From assembly GCF_041929345.1 (NCBI RefSeq), contig NZ_JBHFNQ010000217.1, positions 1-64,000 on the forward strand: 64,000 nt of DNA. The letters are read 5' to 3'. Made by a program: the position numbers and the translations under genes. Shown piece by piece: positions 51,583 through 61,118 of this stretch (position 1 is the first letter of the stretch; each line of letters opens with the position of its first letter). The notes under the pieces are model-generated. The model saw only the letters and a program-made list of their open reading frames with translations, ran no database searches and had not been told where the DNA came from. The stretch is from Floridanema aerugineum. Lineage in GTDB: Bacteria > Cyanobacteriota > Cyanobacteriia > Cyanobacteriales > Aerosakkonemataceae.

Positions 51583-52212
51583 CTGTCTCTTCAGGTAATT
51601 TCCATTCCACCAACAACCGGACAAGCACCAACTGGGGTGATTGTCGCTTTGCACGGCTGGGGTGCCAATGCAGAAGATTTGGCTGACTTAGCACCTTTTC
51701 TGAACTTACCGGATTATCAGTTTCTCTTTCCTAATGCCCCTTTCCCTCACCCTTACTCATCAGTGGGCAGGGCTTGGTACGACTTTCAGCGAAATGAAGG
51801 TATACAAGAGAGTCGCCAACTTCTTACAGATTGGCTTTCTAGTTTGGAGAGTGAAACTGGTGTTCCTTTGTCGCGGACGATTTTAAGTGGATTTTCTCAA
51901 GGTGGGGCGATGACGCTGGATGTGGGATTAAATTTACCGTTAGCGGGTTTAGTCTGTCTGAGCGGCTATTTGCATCCGATTACTCAGGGAACAAAACCTG
52001 ATACTTTGCCACCAACGTTGATTATTCACGGTACTAGGGATTCAGTTGTTCCGATAACTGCTGCTCAAAATGCTAGGGATATATTGACGAGTTTAGGAGT
52101 AGCGGTGCAGTATCAAGAGTTTAATATGGCGCATGAAGTTATACCAGCAGTCCTTAACTTAATGCGAAGTTTTGTGTTGCAGGTAATGTCTGTGGAAAGT
52201 CCCAAAGCTTGA
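51583..52212 (+). CDS. Carboxylesterase/phospholipase-type alpha/beta hydrolase, probable CTG start
   Basis: This protein of about 209 residues belongs to the phospholipase/carboxylesterase family: LHGWGANAEDLADLAPFL, GRAWYDFQRNEGI, the nucleophile elbow ILSGFSQGGAM, LIIHGTRDSVVPI (Asp) and a C-terminal AHEV (His). A GTG at 51637 would start the protein in the first core strand. The frame is open upstream and reads SLQVISIPPTTGQAPTGVIVALHG, which matches the expected N-terminus of homologs. No ATG, GTG or TTG lies there, but a CTG at 51583 is preceded by AGGAG at 51571-51575 with 7 nt between. I therefore place the start at this CTG. Confidence 0.85.
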   Translation: MSLQVISIPPTTGQAPTGVIVALHGWGANAEDLADLAPFLNLPDYQFLFPNAPFPHPYSSVGRAWYDFQRNEGIQESRQLLTDWLSSLESETGVPLSRTILSGFSQGGAMTLDVGLNLPLAGLVCLSGYLHPITQGTKPDTLPPTLIIHGTRDSVVPITAAQNARDILTSLGVAVQYQEFNMAHEVIPAVLNLMRSFVLQVMSVESPKA

Positions 52213-52388
52213 GTAAAAAGGTATCTCCACCTTATTGCGAATAATTGGTAATTATTTACTCATAGTAAGGTAAGGGTAAGATAGTAGGGGTGAGTGTATT
52301 TTGACCAGTTGACCAATTTTAGATTCAAGGTTGCTGATGGCTGATTATTGAGACTATGTGACTCATCCTGATGCGATGTCATCAGTTC

Positions 52389-52421
52389 AAAATCCAAAAT
52401 CTAAAATCTAAAATCTAAAAT
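52389..52421. repeat. Heptamer array (AAAATCT)
   Basis: About four tandem AAAATCT-type units lie just upstream of the DUF2555 gene. Confidence 0.75.
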
Positions 52422-52457
52422 CGATTGACTCTACGCTGGGACGGGAGGTGCCGAGAG

Positions 52458-52670
52458 ATGACGACAGCAAGCATTGTGAAGCGCGATATAGCTGCTATGA
52501 CTCCAGCAGATGTAGCTGAATTAGCTGCACGTTTGGAGCAGGATGATTATACTAATGTCTTTGAAGGACTTGATGATTGGCATCTGCTGAGGGCGATCGC
52601 TTTTCAGCGTCCAGAGTTAATTGAACCTTACATTCATCTGTTAGATATGGAAGCTTATGATGAAGCCTGA
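52458..52670 (+). CDS. DUF2555 domain-containing small protein
   Basis: This is a 70-residue acidic protein from the ATG at 52458 (MTTASIVKRDIAAMTPADV), preferred over a TTG at 52425 because GGGAGG lies 9 nt upstream. Conserved family wording: AELAARLEQDDYTNVFEGLDD, HLLRAIAFQRPELIEPYIHL and a DMEAYDEA end. The family is found widely in cyanobacteria and often precedes coaBC, as here (56 bp gap), so co-transcription is likely. Function is not known to me. Confidence 0.88.
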   Translation: MTTASIVKRDIAAMTPADVAELAARLEQDDYTNVFEGLDDWHLLRAIAFQRPELIEPYIHLLDMEAYDEA

Positions 52671-52726
52671 CGATAGAGGATTTTAGATTCAAAATTGGAG
52701 TTAAATCCAAATTCCTCAATCTAAAA

Positions 52727-53923
52727 ATGGCGAAGGTTCTAATTGGCATTGGCGGTGGTATTGCTGCTTATAAAGTCTGCGAAGTAGTTTCTTTCCTGGC
52801 AAAATCTGGGGTCGAGGTAAAGGTTATTTTAACTGCTGCGGCTTGTGAGTTTATCACACCTTTGACCCTGGCTACTCTTTCTCGAAATCCGGCTTTTACC
52901 GATCGAGATTTTTGGCAACCGATTCATGGTCGTCCGCTACATATTGAATTAGGTGAATGGGCGGATGTTTTTGCGATCGCGCCTTTAACTGCAAATAGTT
53001 TAGCAAAACTGGCTCATGGTTTTGCTGATAATTTATTAACTAATACTGTTTTGGCTTCTACTTGTCCGATTTTGTTAGCACCTGCGATGAATACGGATAT
53101 GTGGGAACAGTTGACAGTGAAGCGCAATTGGCAAGAGATTTTTACAAATCCAAGATATCACAGTGTCGGGCCTAGTGCGGGAATTTTGGCTTGCGATCGC
53201 ATTGGTTCCGGTCGCATGGCTGAACCTTCTGAAATTATCGCACATATTCACAGTTTATTACACACTAAAGGCAAAAAAGATTTAACCGGAAAACGAGTTT
53301 TAATTAGTGCTGGGGGAACGAGAGAATTTTTAGATCCGGTGCGATTTATTGGTAATCCTTCTACTGGCAAAATGGGATTAGCTTTAGCAACCGCAGCATT
53401 ACATCGAGGTGCATCAGTAACGTTAGTACACGCACCAATAACCGGGGAAATTCCATTGGGTGTAAAAACTGTGGGTGTGACTAGCGCCGCCGAAATGCAA
53501 AAGGCTATGTTAGAGTCTTTTTCTAGTGCCGATTTAATTATTATGTCAGCAGCAGTGGCAGATGTGAAACCTGCTAATTATGCCAGTGAAAAGTTACCGA
53601 AAAAATCTCTTCCTACTGCTTTAGATTTGGAGTTTGTTCCTGATATTGTTGCCCAGTTAGGTAATTTAAAACAACCCCATCAAAAGTTGATTGGTTTTGC
53701 TGCCCAAACTGGGGATATTGTAACACCTGCATTGGAGAAGTTAAAGAGGAAAAAACTGGATGCGATCGCCGCTAATCCCATAGATAAAATCAACAGTGGT
53801 TTTGCCAGCGATAACAACCAAGCAATCTTGCTAGATTCCCAAGGCAGACAAGTAGAAATTCCAACTTGTTCTAAATTAGAAATGGCACATCAGTTGTTCG
53901 ATTTTGTCCAAGAGTTATGTTGA
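52727..53923 (+). CDS. coaBC: Bifunctional phosphopantothenoylcysteine decarboxylase / phosphopantothenate-cysteine ligase
   Basis: This 398-residue enzyme performs two steps of coenzyme A synthesis. The N-terminal CoaC (flavoprotein) domain: VLIGIGGGIAAYKVCEV, PLHIELGEWADVF (catalytic His), APAMNTDMWEQ and ACDRIGSGRMAEP (catalytic Cys). The C-terminal CoaB domain: VLISAGGTREFLDPVRFIGN, STGKMGLALA and IIMSAAVADVKPANY, with the ligase lysine region EKLPKKS. The length is normal. It follows the DUF2555 gene. Confidence 0.97.
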   Translation: MAKVLIGIGGGIAAYKVCEVVSFLAKSGVEVKVILTAAACEFITPLTLATLSRNPAFTDRDFWQPIHGRPLHIELGEWADVFAIAPLTANSLAKLAHGFADNLLTNTVLASTCPILLAPAMNTDMWEQLTVKRNWQEIFTNPRYHSVGPSAGILACDRIGSGRMAEPSEIIAHIHSLLHTKGKKDLTGKRVLISAGGTREFLDPVRFIGNPSTGKMGLALATAALHRGASVTLVHAPITGEIPLGVKTVGVTSAAEMQKAMLESFSSADLIIMSAAVADVKPANYASEKLPKKSLPTALDLEFVPDIVAQLGNLKQPHQKLIGFAAQTGDIVTPALEKLKRKKLDAIAANPIDKINSGFASDNNQAILLDSQGRQVEIPTCSKLEMAHQLFDFVQELC

Positions 53924-54122
53924 TTTTTTGAGCAAGTTCAGGGTATTTAAAACAGCAATTCAACCAACAATTTCCCCTGTTAAAAATTAAAATTTAAACA
54001 ATAAAAAACACCTACTGAAAACAGTAATAATAACAAAATATTGTTAGGTGCTTTCACTGATGACGATTTGTTTTTGACCAAGCCATGATCGGGTCGTCTC
54101 CGTAAAAATCCTGTAAGTAGAA

Positions 54123-57100
54123 ATGACTATTTATATCGGTACACTCGGTAATGACTTAATTAATGGTTCATTATCTGAAGATTTTCTTTTAGGTTTAGCA
54201 GGCAAAGATACTATTTTTGGTGGTAAAGGAAATGATGTAATCAATGGTGACGAAGGCAACGATCCAACAAAACAAAATCAGCCAGATAGCACCAAATATG
54301 AGGGAAAAGACGATGATTTTTTATCGGGAGAAGAAGGCAATGATACTTTATTTGGTGAGCAAGGAAATGATGTAATCCTGGGAGGAGAAGGAGAAGACGT
54401 TGGATTTGGGGGGGATAGTAATGATTGGATTAATGGTAACGAAAACAATGATACTCTTCACGGTAATCGCGGCAAGGATACAGTAATAGGAGGTGATGGA
54501 AATGACTTATTGTACGGTGGTCAAGATAATGATTTTCTATTAGGCGATCGAGGAAATGAGACTCTTTCTGGAGACAAAGGCGATGATATAGGATTAGCAG
54601 GAATAGGTAATGACTTAGTATTTGGTGGTGAAGGTAACGATTTTCTTAATGGCAATGAAAACGATGACACCATAGAAGGAGGTAATGGTAATGATACGCT
54701 ACATGGTGGTAAGGAGAGCGATCGATTATTTGGTGGCGAAGGCGATGATATTTTAATTGGCGATTTAGGGGCGGATACTGTTAGCGGTGGTGCCGGAAAT
54801 GATATTTTTGTAATTGGTAGAAGAAATGATGTTCCCGGATTTCAGACTACTGGTGGAATTAATATTAGCGATGCTGATTATTTTCTAGATTTTACTCCTG
54901 GTGAAGACATAATTGAACTGATAGGAAATTTACAATTTTCCGAACTAAATATTTTCGCTGGTACTGGAATATATGCTAATCATACCATTATTCAAGACAA
55001 AGGAACAACTGAATATTTAGCAATTATTAAAGGAGTCAATCCTAATAGTATTATTGCTAAAGAGCTTATCCCAATTACAGTTAATAAAGAAGTATTTCCA
55101 GGTACATTAGAATTTAGTGCTGCTAATTTTAGTGTTAATGAAGATGGTACACCTATTGCTTCAATTACCCTAAATCGCACCAATGGCGACTCTGGTATAG
55201 TAAGCGTTAAAGTTTTAGTAAATGGCGGCACTGCAATAGGTGGCGCTGCACCATTAGCAGCACCAAAAGATTATGATAACAGCTTTATTACAGTTACTTG
55301 GGCAGATGGGGATACGACACCTAAAACTGTCAATATTCCCATTTTCAATGATACAGAAGTTGAGGGTAACGAAACTGTCAATTTAACTTTAAGCGATCCG
55401 ACAAATGGGGCAACAATTGGGTTACAAAATACTGCGGTTCTGACAATAATAGATAATGATACTTTAATTACTAATCCAGGGATTTTATCTTTTACCAAAG
55501 CTAACTATAGTGAGAATGAAGGAAATGGGGGAACTGTTAATAAAATAGTTGCTACCATTCAACGTGATAGTGGCAGTGATGGTACGGTGACAGTACAAGT
55601 ACAACTGGATACGGGTAGTACTGCAACTGCCGATGATTTTATTAATAATTTGCCAATTACTGTTACTTTGTTACCAGGGGAAACTTCTCGAAATGTAGAA
55701 CTTCCGATTATTGGAGATGGGATACCTGAAGGAAATGATACGATTAATTTAAAATTAGTTAATCCTACTGGTGGCGCTAGTTTAGGAGGACAGCAAACAG
55801 CTATTTATACTATTATTAATGATGATGCTGCCCCTACCTTTGACTTTAGTATTGCTACTTACACTGTTACTGAAGGAAATGGGGGAAGTTTCAACACAAA
55901 TGGCATAGTAAGAGTTAACCGCACTGGCGATATTTCTGGCACCAACTCAATACAAATTCAATTAGCTAATGGTGCTTCTCCTAGCGCCACAGGCGGAGTA
56001 GATTACAACAATACCCCGATTACCGTTACCTTTAATCCGGGTGATATTTTCAAAGATGTATCTGTTCCCATTGCTGGAGATACTGATGTCGAACAAGATG
56101 AAAATATCGCTCTTACTTTAGTTAACCCTAGTGCGGGTAATGTTGGCACTACTACACCGAAAGCGGTTTTAACTATTATTAATGATGATTTAGCAACTGT
56201 CAGTCTTACCGCCACAGATACCAAGGCAGCAGAAACAGGTGATACTGGAACTTATCGCATTAGTCGCGGAACAAATACTATAGGTGCATTAACAGTTAAT
56301 CTGAATATTGATGGTAGTAGTTTAGCTAAATCTACCGACTATATTTTGAGTGGTGGTAGTGTTGTAATTGCAGGTAGCAATCTAACAGTTACTATTCCCG
56401 ATGGACAGTCATTTGTAGATATTACTCTTACCCCAAAAGATGATATTCACGCGGAAGCAGATGAAACGCTAAAACTGAATTTAGCAGCAGGAAGTTACAA
56501 CATTGATGGAGTTAATAAAGAGGGAACGGTAGCGATCGCTGCTAACGATACAGTAATAATTAGTTTAGCAGATGATGCCAGCATTAATCCCAACTATGCT
56601 AACCTGGAAGGTACTTTGCGGCAAGCGATGTTAAATGCAGAAGCTTTTGCCGGAACAGACACAATTAATTTTAGTGGTGCAGCAACATCGGGAACGATTA
56701 ATTTAACAGGTGTGTTGCCCTTTATTTCCCAAAATTTAAAGATTAATGGTACTGGTGCTGGTAATTTAAATGTGCGCCGAGATACGGGTGGAGAATATCG
56801 GATTTTCTCTGTTATAAATGGTGATTTTACTATTGATGGGTTGACTATTTCTAATGGTTATACTGGGTCTGGATCTCTTTACTACAATTCTTTGGGTGGC
56901 GGCGGAATCCTTAACTTTGGCACTGGTACGATAAATGTTAACAATACCACTTTTTCTAACAATCAATCTGATTACCATGGTGGTGCTATTACTAATTTTA
57001 ATGGTGGGACGGTGAATGTTAGTAACAGCACCTTTACCAACAACTTGGCTGATTTTGGTGGGTTTGGTGGTGCTATTTTTAACTGGAAGGGAGGCAAGGT

Positions 57101-59411
57101 AAATGTTAGTAAAAGCACTTTTTCTGGCAACCAATCAAAAAACCTTGCTGGCGGCGCTATTGCCAGTCTTGGGATTGGGACGCTAACTGTAACTGATTCT
57201 AGCTTTTCTGATAATAAGGCTTTTGGCCCTGGTGGTGCTATTTATACCGAAGGTTCCCTGACTGTTGCTAATAGTGATTTTACCAACAACAAATCTGATT
57301 TTACTGGTGGTGCTATTGCAAGTCAGGATACGTTGATTATTACCAAAAGTACTTTTTCTGGTAATAAGTCTAGAAACGGTGGTGCGTTATCGATCGATGG
57401 TACGGCAAAGATTACAGATAGCACTTTTTCCGAAAATACGGTAGAGATGAGTGTTGGGGGTGCTATTTCTATCACTAGTAAGGATACCGTAACGATCGAT
57501 CGCACCACCCTAACAAATAACTCTGCTAACAGCGGCGGCGCTATTTGGAATAATTCGATTGGCACAGTAAAAATTACTAATAGCACGATCGCTAACAATA
57601 CTGCCAAATATAATGGTGGTGGAGTGTCGAATGAGGGAAATATCGAGATTAGTAACAGCACTATTTCCGGTAACAAATCAAATGAATCTGGTGGGGGCAT
57701 TTATCACGAGGGTACTACAAATACTTTCAACATTAACCGATCAACAATTACTAACAACACGGCTGATTTCGATAACAATGATACTGGCGGCTTTGTGAGC
57801 AATAATGGAGGCGGTATCTTTATCCAAAGTGGGACTGTTACTGTTAAAAATACGATCGTTGCCGCGAATATTGATAACTCACCTTTTGGGGGAATCAATC
57901 CAGATTTTTCTGGCAATCTCACATCCCAAGGTTACAACTTAATCGGCAATGTTGGCACTCAGAATTTTAGCAGCAACACTACAGGCGATTTATACGGCGA
58001 CCCTAACAATACTACTAGCAAAAATGCAAGCGCAACCGAATTTGCTAGTGCGATCGATCCGAAACTCAACCCTTTAGCAAATAACGGCGGATTGACTCAA
58101 ACTCACGCATTACAAACAGGAAGTCTTGCCATTAATGCGGGAGATCCTGCTTTTGTACCGCCTCCAAATACAGATCAAAGAGGTGCTTCCTTCGATCGCA
58201 TTGTCGGTGGCAGAATTGATATTGGTGCTTTTGAATCTAAATTTACACCTGCTGAAATTAGGGGGATAAAGTGGAATGATTTGAATGGCGATCGGATTCG
58301 CAATGCTGGTGAACCCGGACTTGCAGGTTGGACAATTTACCTAGACTTAAATAACAACAGTAAACTCGACTCTGGCGAACCTTCTACCACTACTGATGTC
58401 AACGGCAATTATGCTTTTACTGGCTTATCAGCTGGAACTTATACTGTTGCTGAAGTGCGACAACGAGGCTGGAGACAAACCTTTCCCGGCACTTTTGTTA
58501 ATGGTTCGGGAACAGGAGGAAATATTTTAGTCAGCACAAATCAAACGATTGGAGAATATACTCAAGCTGGCACTGCTGTTTCTGCTGCGATTAATATTCC
58601 CTATGGGGCGGCTTCTCGTCCTCTTGGCGAGGATGCAAGAGATATTATCATTGACCAAAATAATCTCATCTTTAATTACAATGGCACATTCGATCCTTTT
58701 TTAAGTATCTACGATCAAAGCAATGGCACTTGGAACCACAGAACTCATCCAGGTTGGAGTACGGTTAATAATGCCAGCTATGGTGGCATTGCTAAGTATC
58801 AAAATTTTGTTTATGCCACTGATATGATTACCTTTGATGTAGACGATACACCTACAGGAATTGTACGTTTCGATCTCAGCAACAATACATCTGCGCGTTT
58901 TGCAGATACCCAGCAATATATCGACTTAACAATGGGTTTGGACGGTGTACTTTATGCCCTCAGAGATGATAGTAGCTTGTCAGGACGTACAGTTGATGGT
59001 TACGACCCGCTAACAATGAATTTATTGTGGACAACGACTTTAGCTAACGATGCTAGAGGCATTGCTGTGAATAAAAATGGTGATATTTTTGCCGCTGATT
59101 GGGATGGAAATATTCGTCGCTATGATGACAATGGAACTCAATTAAATTTTAGGGCTAGTGGCACTACAAACTTAAACGATATTGATGTTTCGTTTGATGG
59201 AAAATTAATTGTTGGTTCGCGGTTCGGTCAAGTTATTATTACTGATGAATCCCTTGCTAGCCAAACTTCCTTTTCAGTAGGTAGCGACGATGTTTTTGTA
59301 TCGTTCACTACGCCACAAACGCCGATCGCAATTCTCAACCCAACCCATACTGTAACCCTAAATACTAGTCAAGTTGTCACTGGAATTGATTTTGGTGCGC
59401 TCGCCACTTAA
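54123..59411 (+). CDS. Giant secreted RTX / Calx-beta / beta-helix / SdrD-B-like protein
   Basis: The protein has 1762 residues. In order: RTX calcium-binding nonapeptide repeats at the N-terminus (about 8-225; GGxGNDxLxG type); a linker domain; four Calx-beta-like domains (about 330-810; patterns ITVTWADGDTTPKTVNIPI, EGNDTINLKLVNPTGG); and a right-handed parallel beta-helix (about 812-1350). The beta-helix has many 20-25 residue rungs such as NVSNSTFTNNLADFGGFGG, with a choice-of-anchor-Q-like end (INAGDPAFVPPPNTDQRGAS). Then comes an SdrD-B/Cna-B-like domain (about 1378-1460, GIKWNDLNGDRIRNAGEP) and a probable beta-propeller C-terminus. No Sec signal peptide is present, so type I export is likely, although RTX repeats are usually C-terminal. 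Probably a surface adhesin or matrix protein. Confidence 0.9.
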   Translation: MTIYIGTLGNDLINGSLSEDFLLGLAGKDTIFGGKGNDVINGDEGNDPTKQNQPDSTKYEGKDDDFLSGEEGNDTLFGEQGNDVILGGEGEDVGFGGDSNDWINGNENNDTLHGNRGKDTVIGGDGNDLLYGGQDNDFLLGDRGNETLSGDKGDDIGLAGIGNDLVFGGEGNDFLNGNENDDTIEGGNGNDTLHGGKESDRLFGGEGDDILIGDLGADTVSGGAGNDIFVIGRRNDVPGFQTTGGINISDADYFLDFTPGEDIIELIGNLQFSELNIFAGTGIYANHTIIQDKGTTEYLAIIKGVNPNSIIAKELIPITVNKEVFPGTLEFSAANFSVNEDGTPIASITLNRTNGDSGIVSVKVLVNGGTAIGGAAPLAAPKDYDNSFITVTWADGDTTPKTVNIPIFNDTEVEGNETVNLTLSDPTNGATIGLQNTAVLTIIDNDTLITNPGILSFTKANYSENEGNGGTVNKIVATIQRDSGSDGTVTVQVQLDTGSTATADDFINNLPITVTLLPGETSRNVELPIIGDGIPEGNDTINLKLVNPTGGASLGGQQTAIYTIINDDAAPTFDFSIATYTVTEGNGGSFNTNGIVRVNRTGDISGTNSIQIQLANGASPSATGGVDYNNTPITVTFNPGDIFKDVSVPIAGDTDVEQDENIALTLVNPSAGNVGTTTPKAVLTIINDDLATVSLTATDTKAAETGDTGTYRISRGTNTIGALTVNLNIDGSSLAKSTDYILSGGSVVIAGSNLTVTIPDGQSFVDITLTPKDDIHAEADETLKLNLAAGSYNIDGVNKEGTVAIAANDTVIISLADDASINPNYANLEGTLRQAMLNAEAFAGTDTINFSGAATSGTINLTGVLPFISQNLKINGTGAGNLNVRRDTGGEYRIFSVINGDFTIDGLTISNGYTGSGSLYYNSLGGGGILNFGTGTINVNNTTFSNNQSDYHGGAITNFNGGTVNVSNSTFTNNLADFGGFGGAIFNWKGGKVNVSKSTFSGNQSKNLAGGAIASLGIGTLTVTDSSFSDNKAFGPGGAIYTEGSLTVANSDFTNNKSDFTGGAIASQDTLIITKSTFSGNKSRNGGALSIDGTAKITDSTFSENTVEMSVGGAISITSKDTVTIDRTTLTNNSANSGGAIWNNSIGTVKITNSTIANNTAKYNGGGVSNEGNIEISNSTISGNKSNESGGGIYHEGTTNTFNINRSTITNNTADFDNNDTGGFVSNNGGGIFIQSGTVTVKNTIVAANIDNSPFGGINPDFSGNLTSQGYNLIGNVGTQNFSSNTTGDLYGDPNNTTSKNASATEFASAIDPKLNPLANNGGLTQTHALQTGSLAINAGDPAFVPPPNTDQRGASFDRIVGGRIDIGAFESKFTPAEIRGIKWNDLNGDRIRNAGEPGLAGWTIYLDLNNNSKLDSGEPSTTTDVNGNYAFTGLSAGTYTVAEVRQRGWRQTFPGTFVNGSGTGGNILVSTNQTIGEYTQAGTAVSAAINIPYGAASRPLGEDARDIIIDQNNLIFNYNGTFDPFLSIYDQSNGTWNHRTHPGWSTVNNASYGGIAKYQNFVYATDMITFDVDDTPTGIVRFDLSNNTSARFADTQQYIDLTMGLDGVLYALRDDSSLSGRTVDGYDPLTMNLLWTTTLANDARGIAVNKNGDIFAADWDGNIRRYDDNGTQLNFRASGTTNLNDIDVSFDGKLIVGSRFGQVIITDESLASQTSFSVGSDDVFVSFTTPQTPIAILNPTHTVTLNTSQVVTGIDFGALAT

Positions 59412-59437
59412 CCCCGAAAAACTAAACTCGATCGGTC

Positions 59438-59470
59438 AGAAACCCGGTTTTTGAGAAAAACCGGGTTTCT
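59438..59470. terminator. Bidirectional terminator hairpin
   Basis: AGAAACCCGGTTTTT (59438-59452) pairs perfectly with its reverse complement (59456-59470) across GAG. It lies between two convergent genes and abuts the stop of the minus-strand gene. T-rich ends on either side fit termination in both directions. Confidence 0.82.
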
Positions 59471-60373
59471 TTAGCTTCTAGTACTAATAATTTTATTCCA
59501 AGCTTGAATTACTTCCCGCAAAGATTTCGGCAATTCACTTTGGACAATATCAGCATAACGAACAACACCAGATGAACTAATTAATGTCACTGTAATGTAA
59601 TCAGCAGCGCCCCTTGGTGCCGGGTAACTCAAGCGATTATATTGAGACAATGGTTGACGTTTTAATAAACTTTGAAATTCGCGTAATTGTTGAGAGGAAA
59701 CTTTTTGTACACTGCGTTCAGAATCGTTAGCATCGCCAATTCTCACTCGCATTAATGACCCATCATTCATTAAAGTAGTTTGATAAGTACGTCCAGCAAA
59801 ACCACCACTAGAAATTGCTTGAAACATCATGCCTCTATCTAAAAATGGTGGTAGTTCGCTGCTAGGAATTGGCGACGGTTTAGGAGTAGCAGCAATCAGA
59901 GTTTCGTTACTGACTAACTGCAATGATTTGGGTGATAAGGAAACATTCTGGTTTTCTAACCGGATATTTCTGCCATTATTATCAGTGCGATAAACCCAAG
60001 TTTTTTGCCCATCAGTTACAGTAATTCGCCATCCCGGAACTAATGCTTGAGTACATATTTGATCTGGTGCAGAAATACCTAAACAACCATTAGGCCAAGT
60101 TTCTTGTTTATAGTTAGTAACTTTCAGCTTTCCGGGAGCTATTCCGGTACGGTTAGCTAAGTCTTTTTTCACAGCATTAGCTATGGTATTTGGTAAAGTA
60201 TTGGTGCGATCGAACCGATTTTGACTAACCAAACTACTTCTAGGATTAACAATTTGGTTACTCACTTGCTCACTACTTTCAGGATAAGCAACAGCAGAGT
60301 TAATCAAAGAAAAATTAGCACCCCAGGACAAGATTGCAGCTAAAACAAAAGCCGGAAAAATGCGCCCTTTCAT
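59471..60373 (-). CDS. Exported protein of unknown function
   Basis: This protein of 300 residues runs from the ATG at 60373, chosen because it directly precedes a Sec-type signal peptide (KGRIFPAFVLAAILSW...NSAVA, cleavage near AVA-Y); an upstream in-frame ATG at 60412 would add 13 residues. The N-terminal half has a cyanobacteria-type domain with WPNGCLGISAPDQICTQALVPGWRITV, whose two cysteines may form a disulfide. The C-terminal half (YQTTLMNDGSLMRVRIGD, PAPRGAADYITVTLISSSG) is a second beta-rich domain. I do not recognise either domain as a named family. It is convergent with the giant RTX gene. Confidence 0.7.
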   Translation of the reverse strand: MKGRIFPAFVLAAILSWGANFSLINSAVAYPESSEQVSNQIVNPRSSLVSQNRFDRTNTLPNTIANAVKKDLANRTGIAPGKLKVTNYKQETWPNGCLGISAPDQICTQALVPGWRITVTDGQKTWVYRTDNNGRNIRLENQNVSLSPKSLQLVSNETLIAATPKPSPIPSSELPPFLDRGMMFQAISSGGFAGRTYQTTLMNDGSLMRVRIGDANDSERSVQKVSSQQLREFQSLLKRQPLSQYNRLSYPAPRGAADYITVTLISSSGVVRYADIVQSELPKSLREVIQAWNKIISTRS

Positions 60374-60689
60374 GGTTGAACTTGTGGTAAACTGATCAGT
60401 AAAATGTTTCATAATAGTGTCACCAAGCTTTAATTATGTAATTTGGCGGAGTCTTCGCCTGTGCCTAGCACCTATCGCGCCTCAAAGAAAGAGATTCTAC
60501 AGCTAGAATATCTTTACTCTGGGGCGATTCGCTCGCCTACGTTGAAATTTTAGACGCTATTACCCCATTCCTAAGTTCCCGGGATTTATCTGTAATCTTT
60601 AAATTATTCCTCCCCAAGGAGTATGGCTGAGAATTGCCGATTAATTAAGATCTCAGAGTAAACATCAGTGAGAAACCCAGGAATTTAAA

Positions 60690-61094
60690 GTGATTAAAGT
60701 TACTAAAAATTGGCGGCTGATTTGTAAAATATTTGTGAGTGGATTGTTAATTACAAACATTTGGTTGTTCAACTCGCCAACTGCAACAGCAGCAGTTAAT
60801 ACTCCTCATGAAGATACTCATCTCACTCAAGGAGAGTCTAACGTTTCTAAAGCTAGGATTAAACGCATTGACGCTATTGCTGAATGCAGAAAATATTTAG
60901 ACCAAGGAAATAATAGTAGCACTGCCAATTTAGACAGACCATTAGATAAAATGGGAAACGATCGCTTAGTGGGAGCTCTAAAATCTACAGATAACCCTAA
61001 TCCGACAGAAGCAGAAGTCGCCTTTAAGCGTTGTCTAGAAGAGAACAAAGTTGTACCTAAGCCTACGGAAAGCGATCGCCCTAGTATTCTATAA
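60690..61094 (+). CDS. Small exported protein of unknown function
   Basis: The protein has 134 residues. An N-terminal signal peptide (about residues 10-35, ending TATAA) is followed by a helical, charged domain with two cysteines (IAECRKYLDQG and FKRCLEENK) that could pair. A GTG start at 60690 is used; it has AGGA 7 nt upstream and no better start exists. It does not resemble a named family. msrA follows after 24 bp, so the two may be co-transcribed, which would link this exported protein to redox stress; that is inference. Confidence 0.65.
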   Translation: MIKVTKNWRLICKIFVSGLLITNIWLFNSPTATAAVNTPHEDTHLTQGESNVSKARIKRIDAIAECRKYLDQGNNSSTANLDRPLDKMGNDRLVGALKSTDNPNPTEAEVAFKRCLEENKVVPKPTESDRPSIL

Positions 61095-61118
61095 TCACTT
61101 TAACCAACATAGAAAAAC

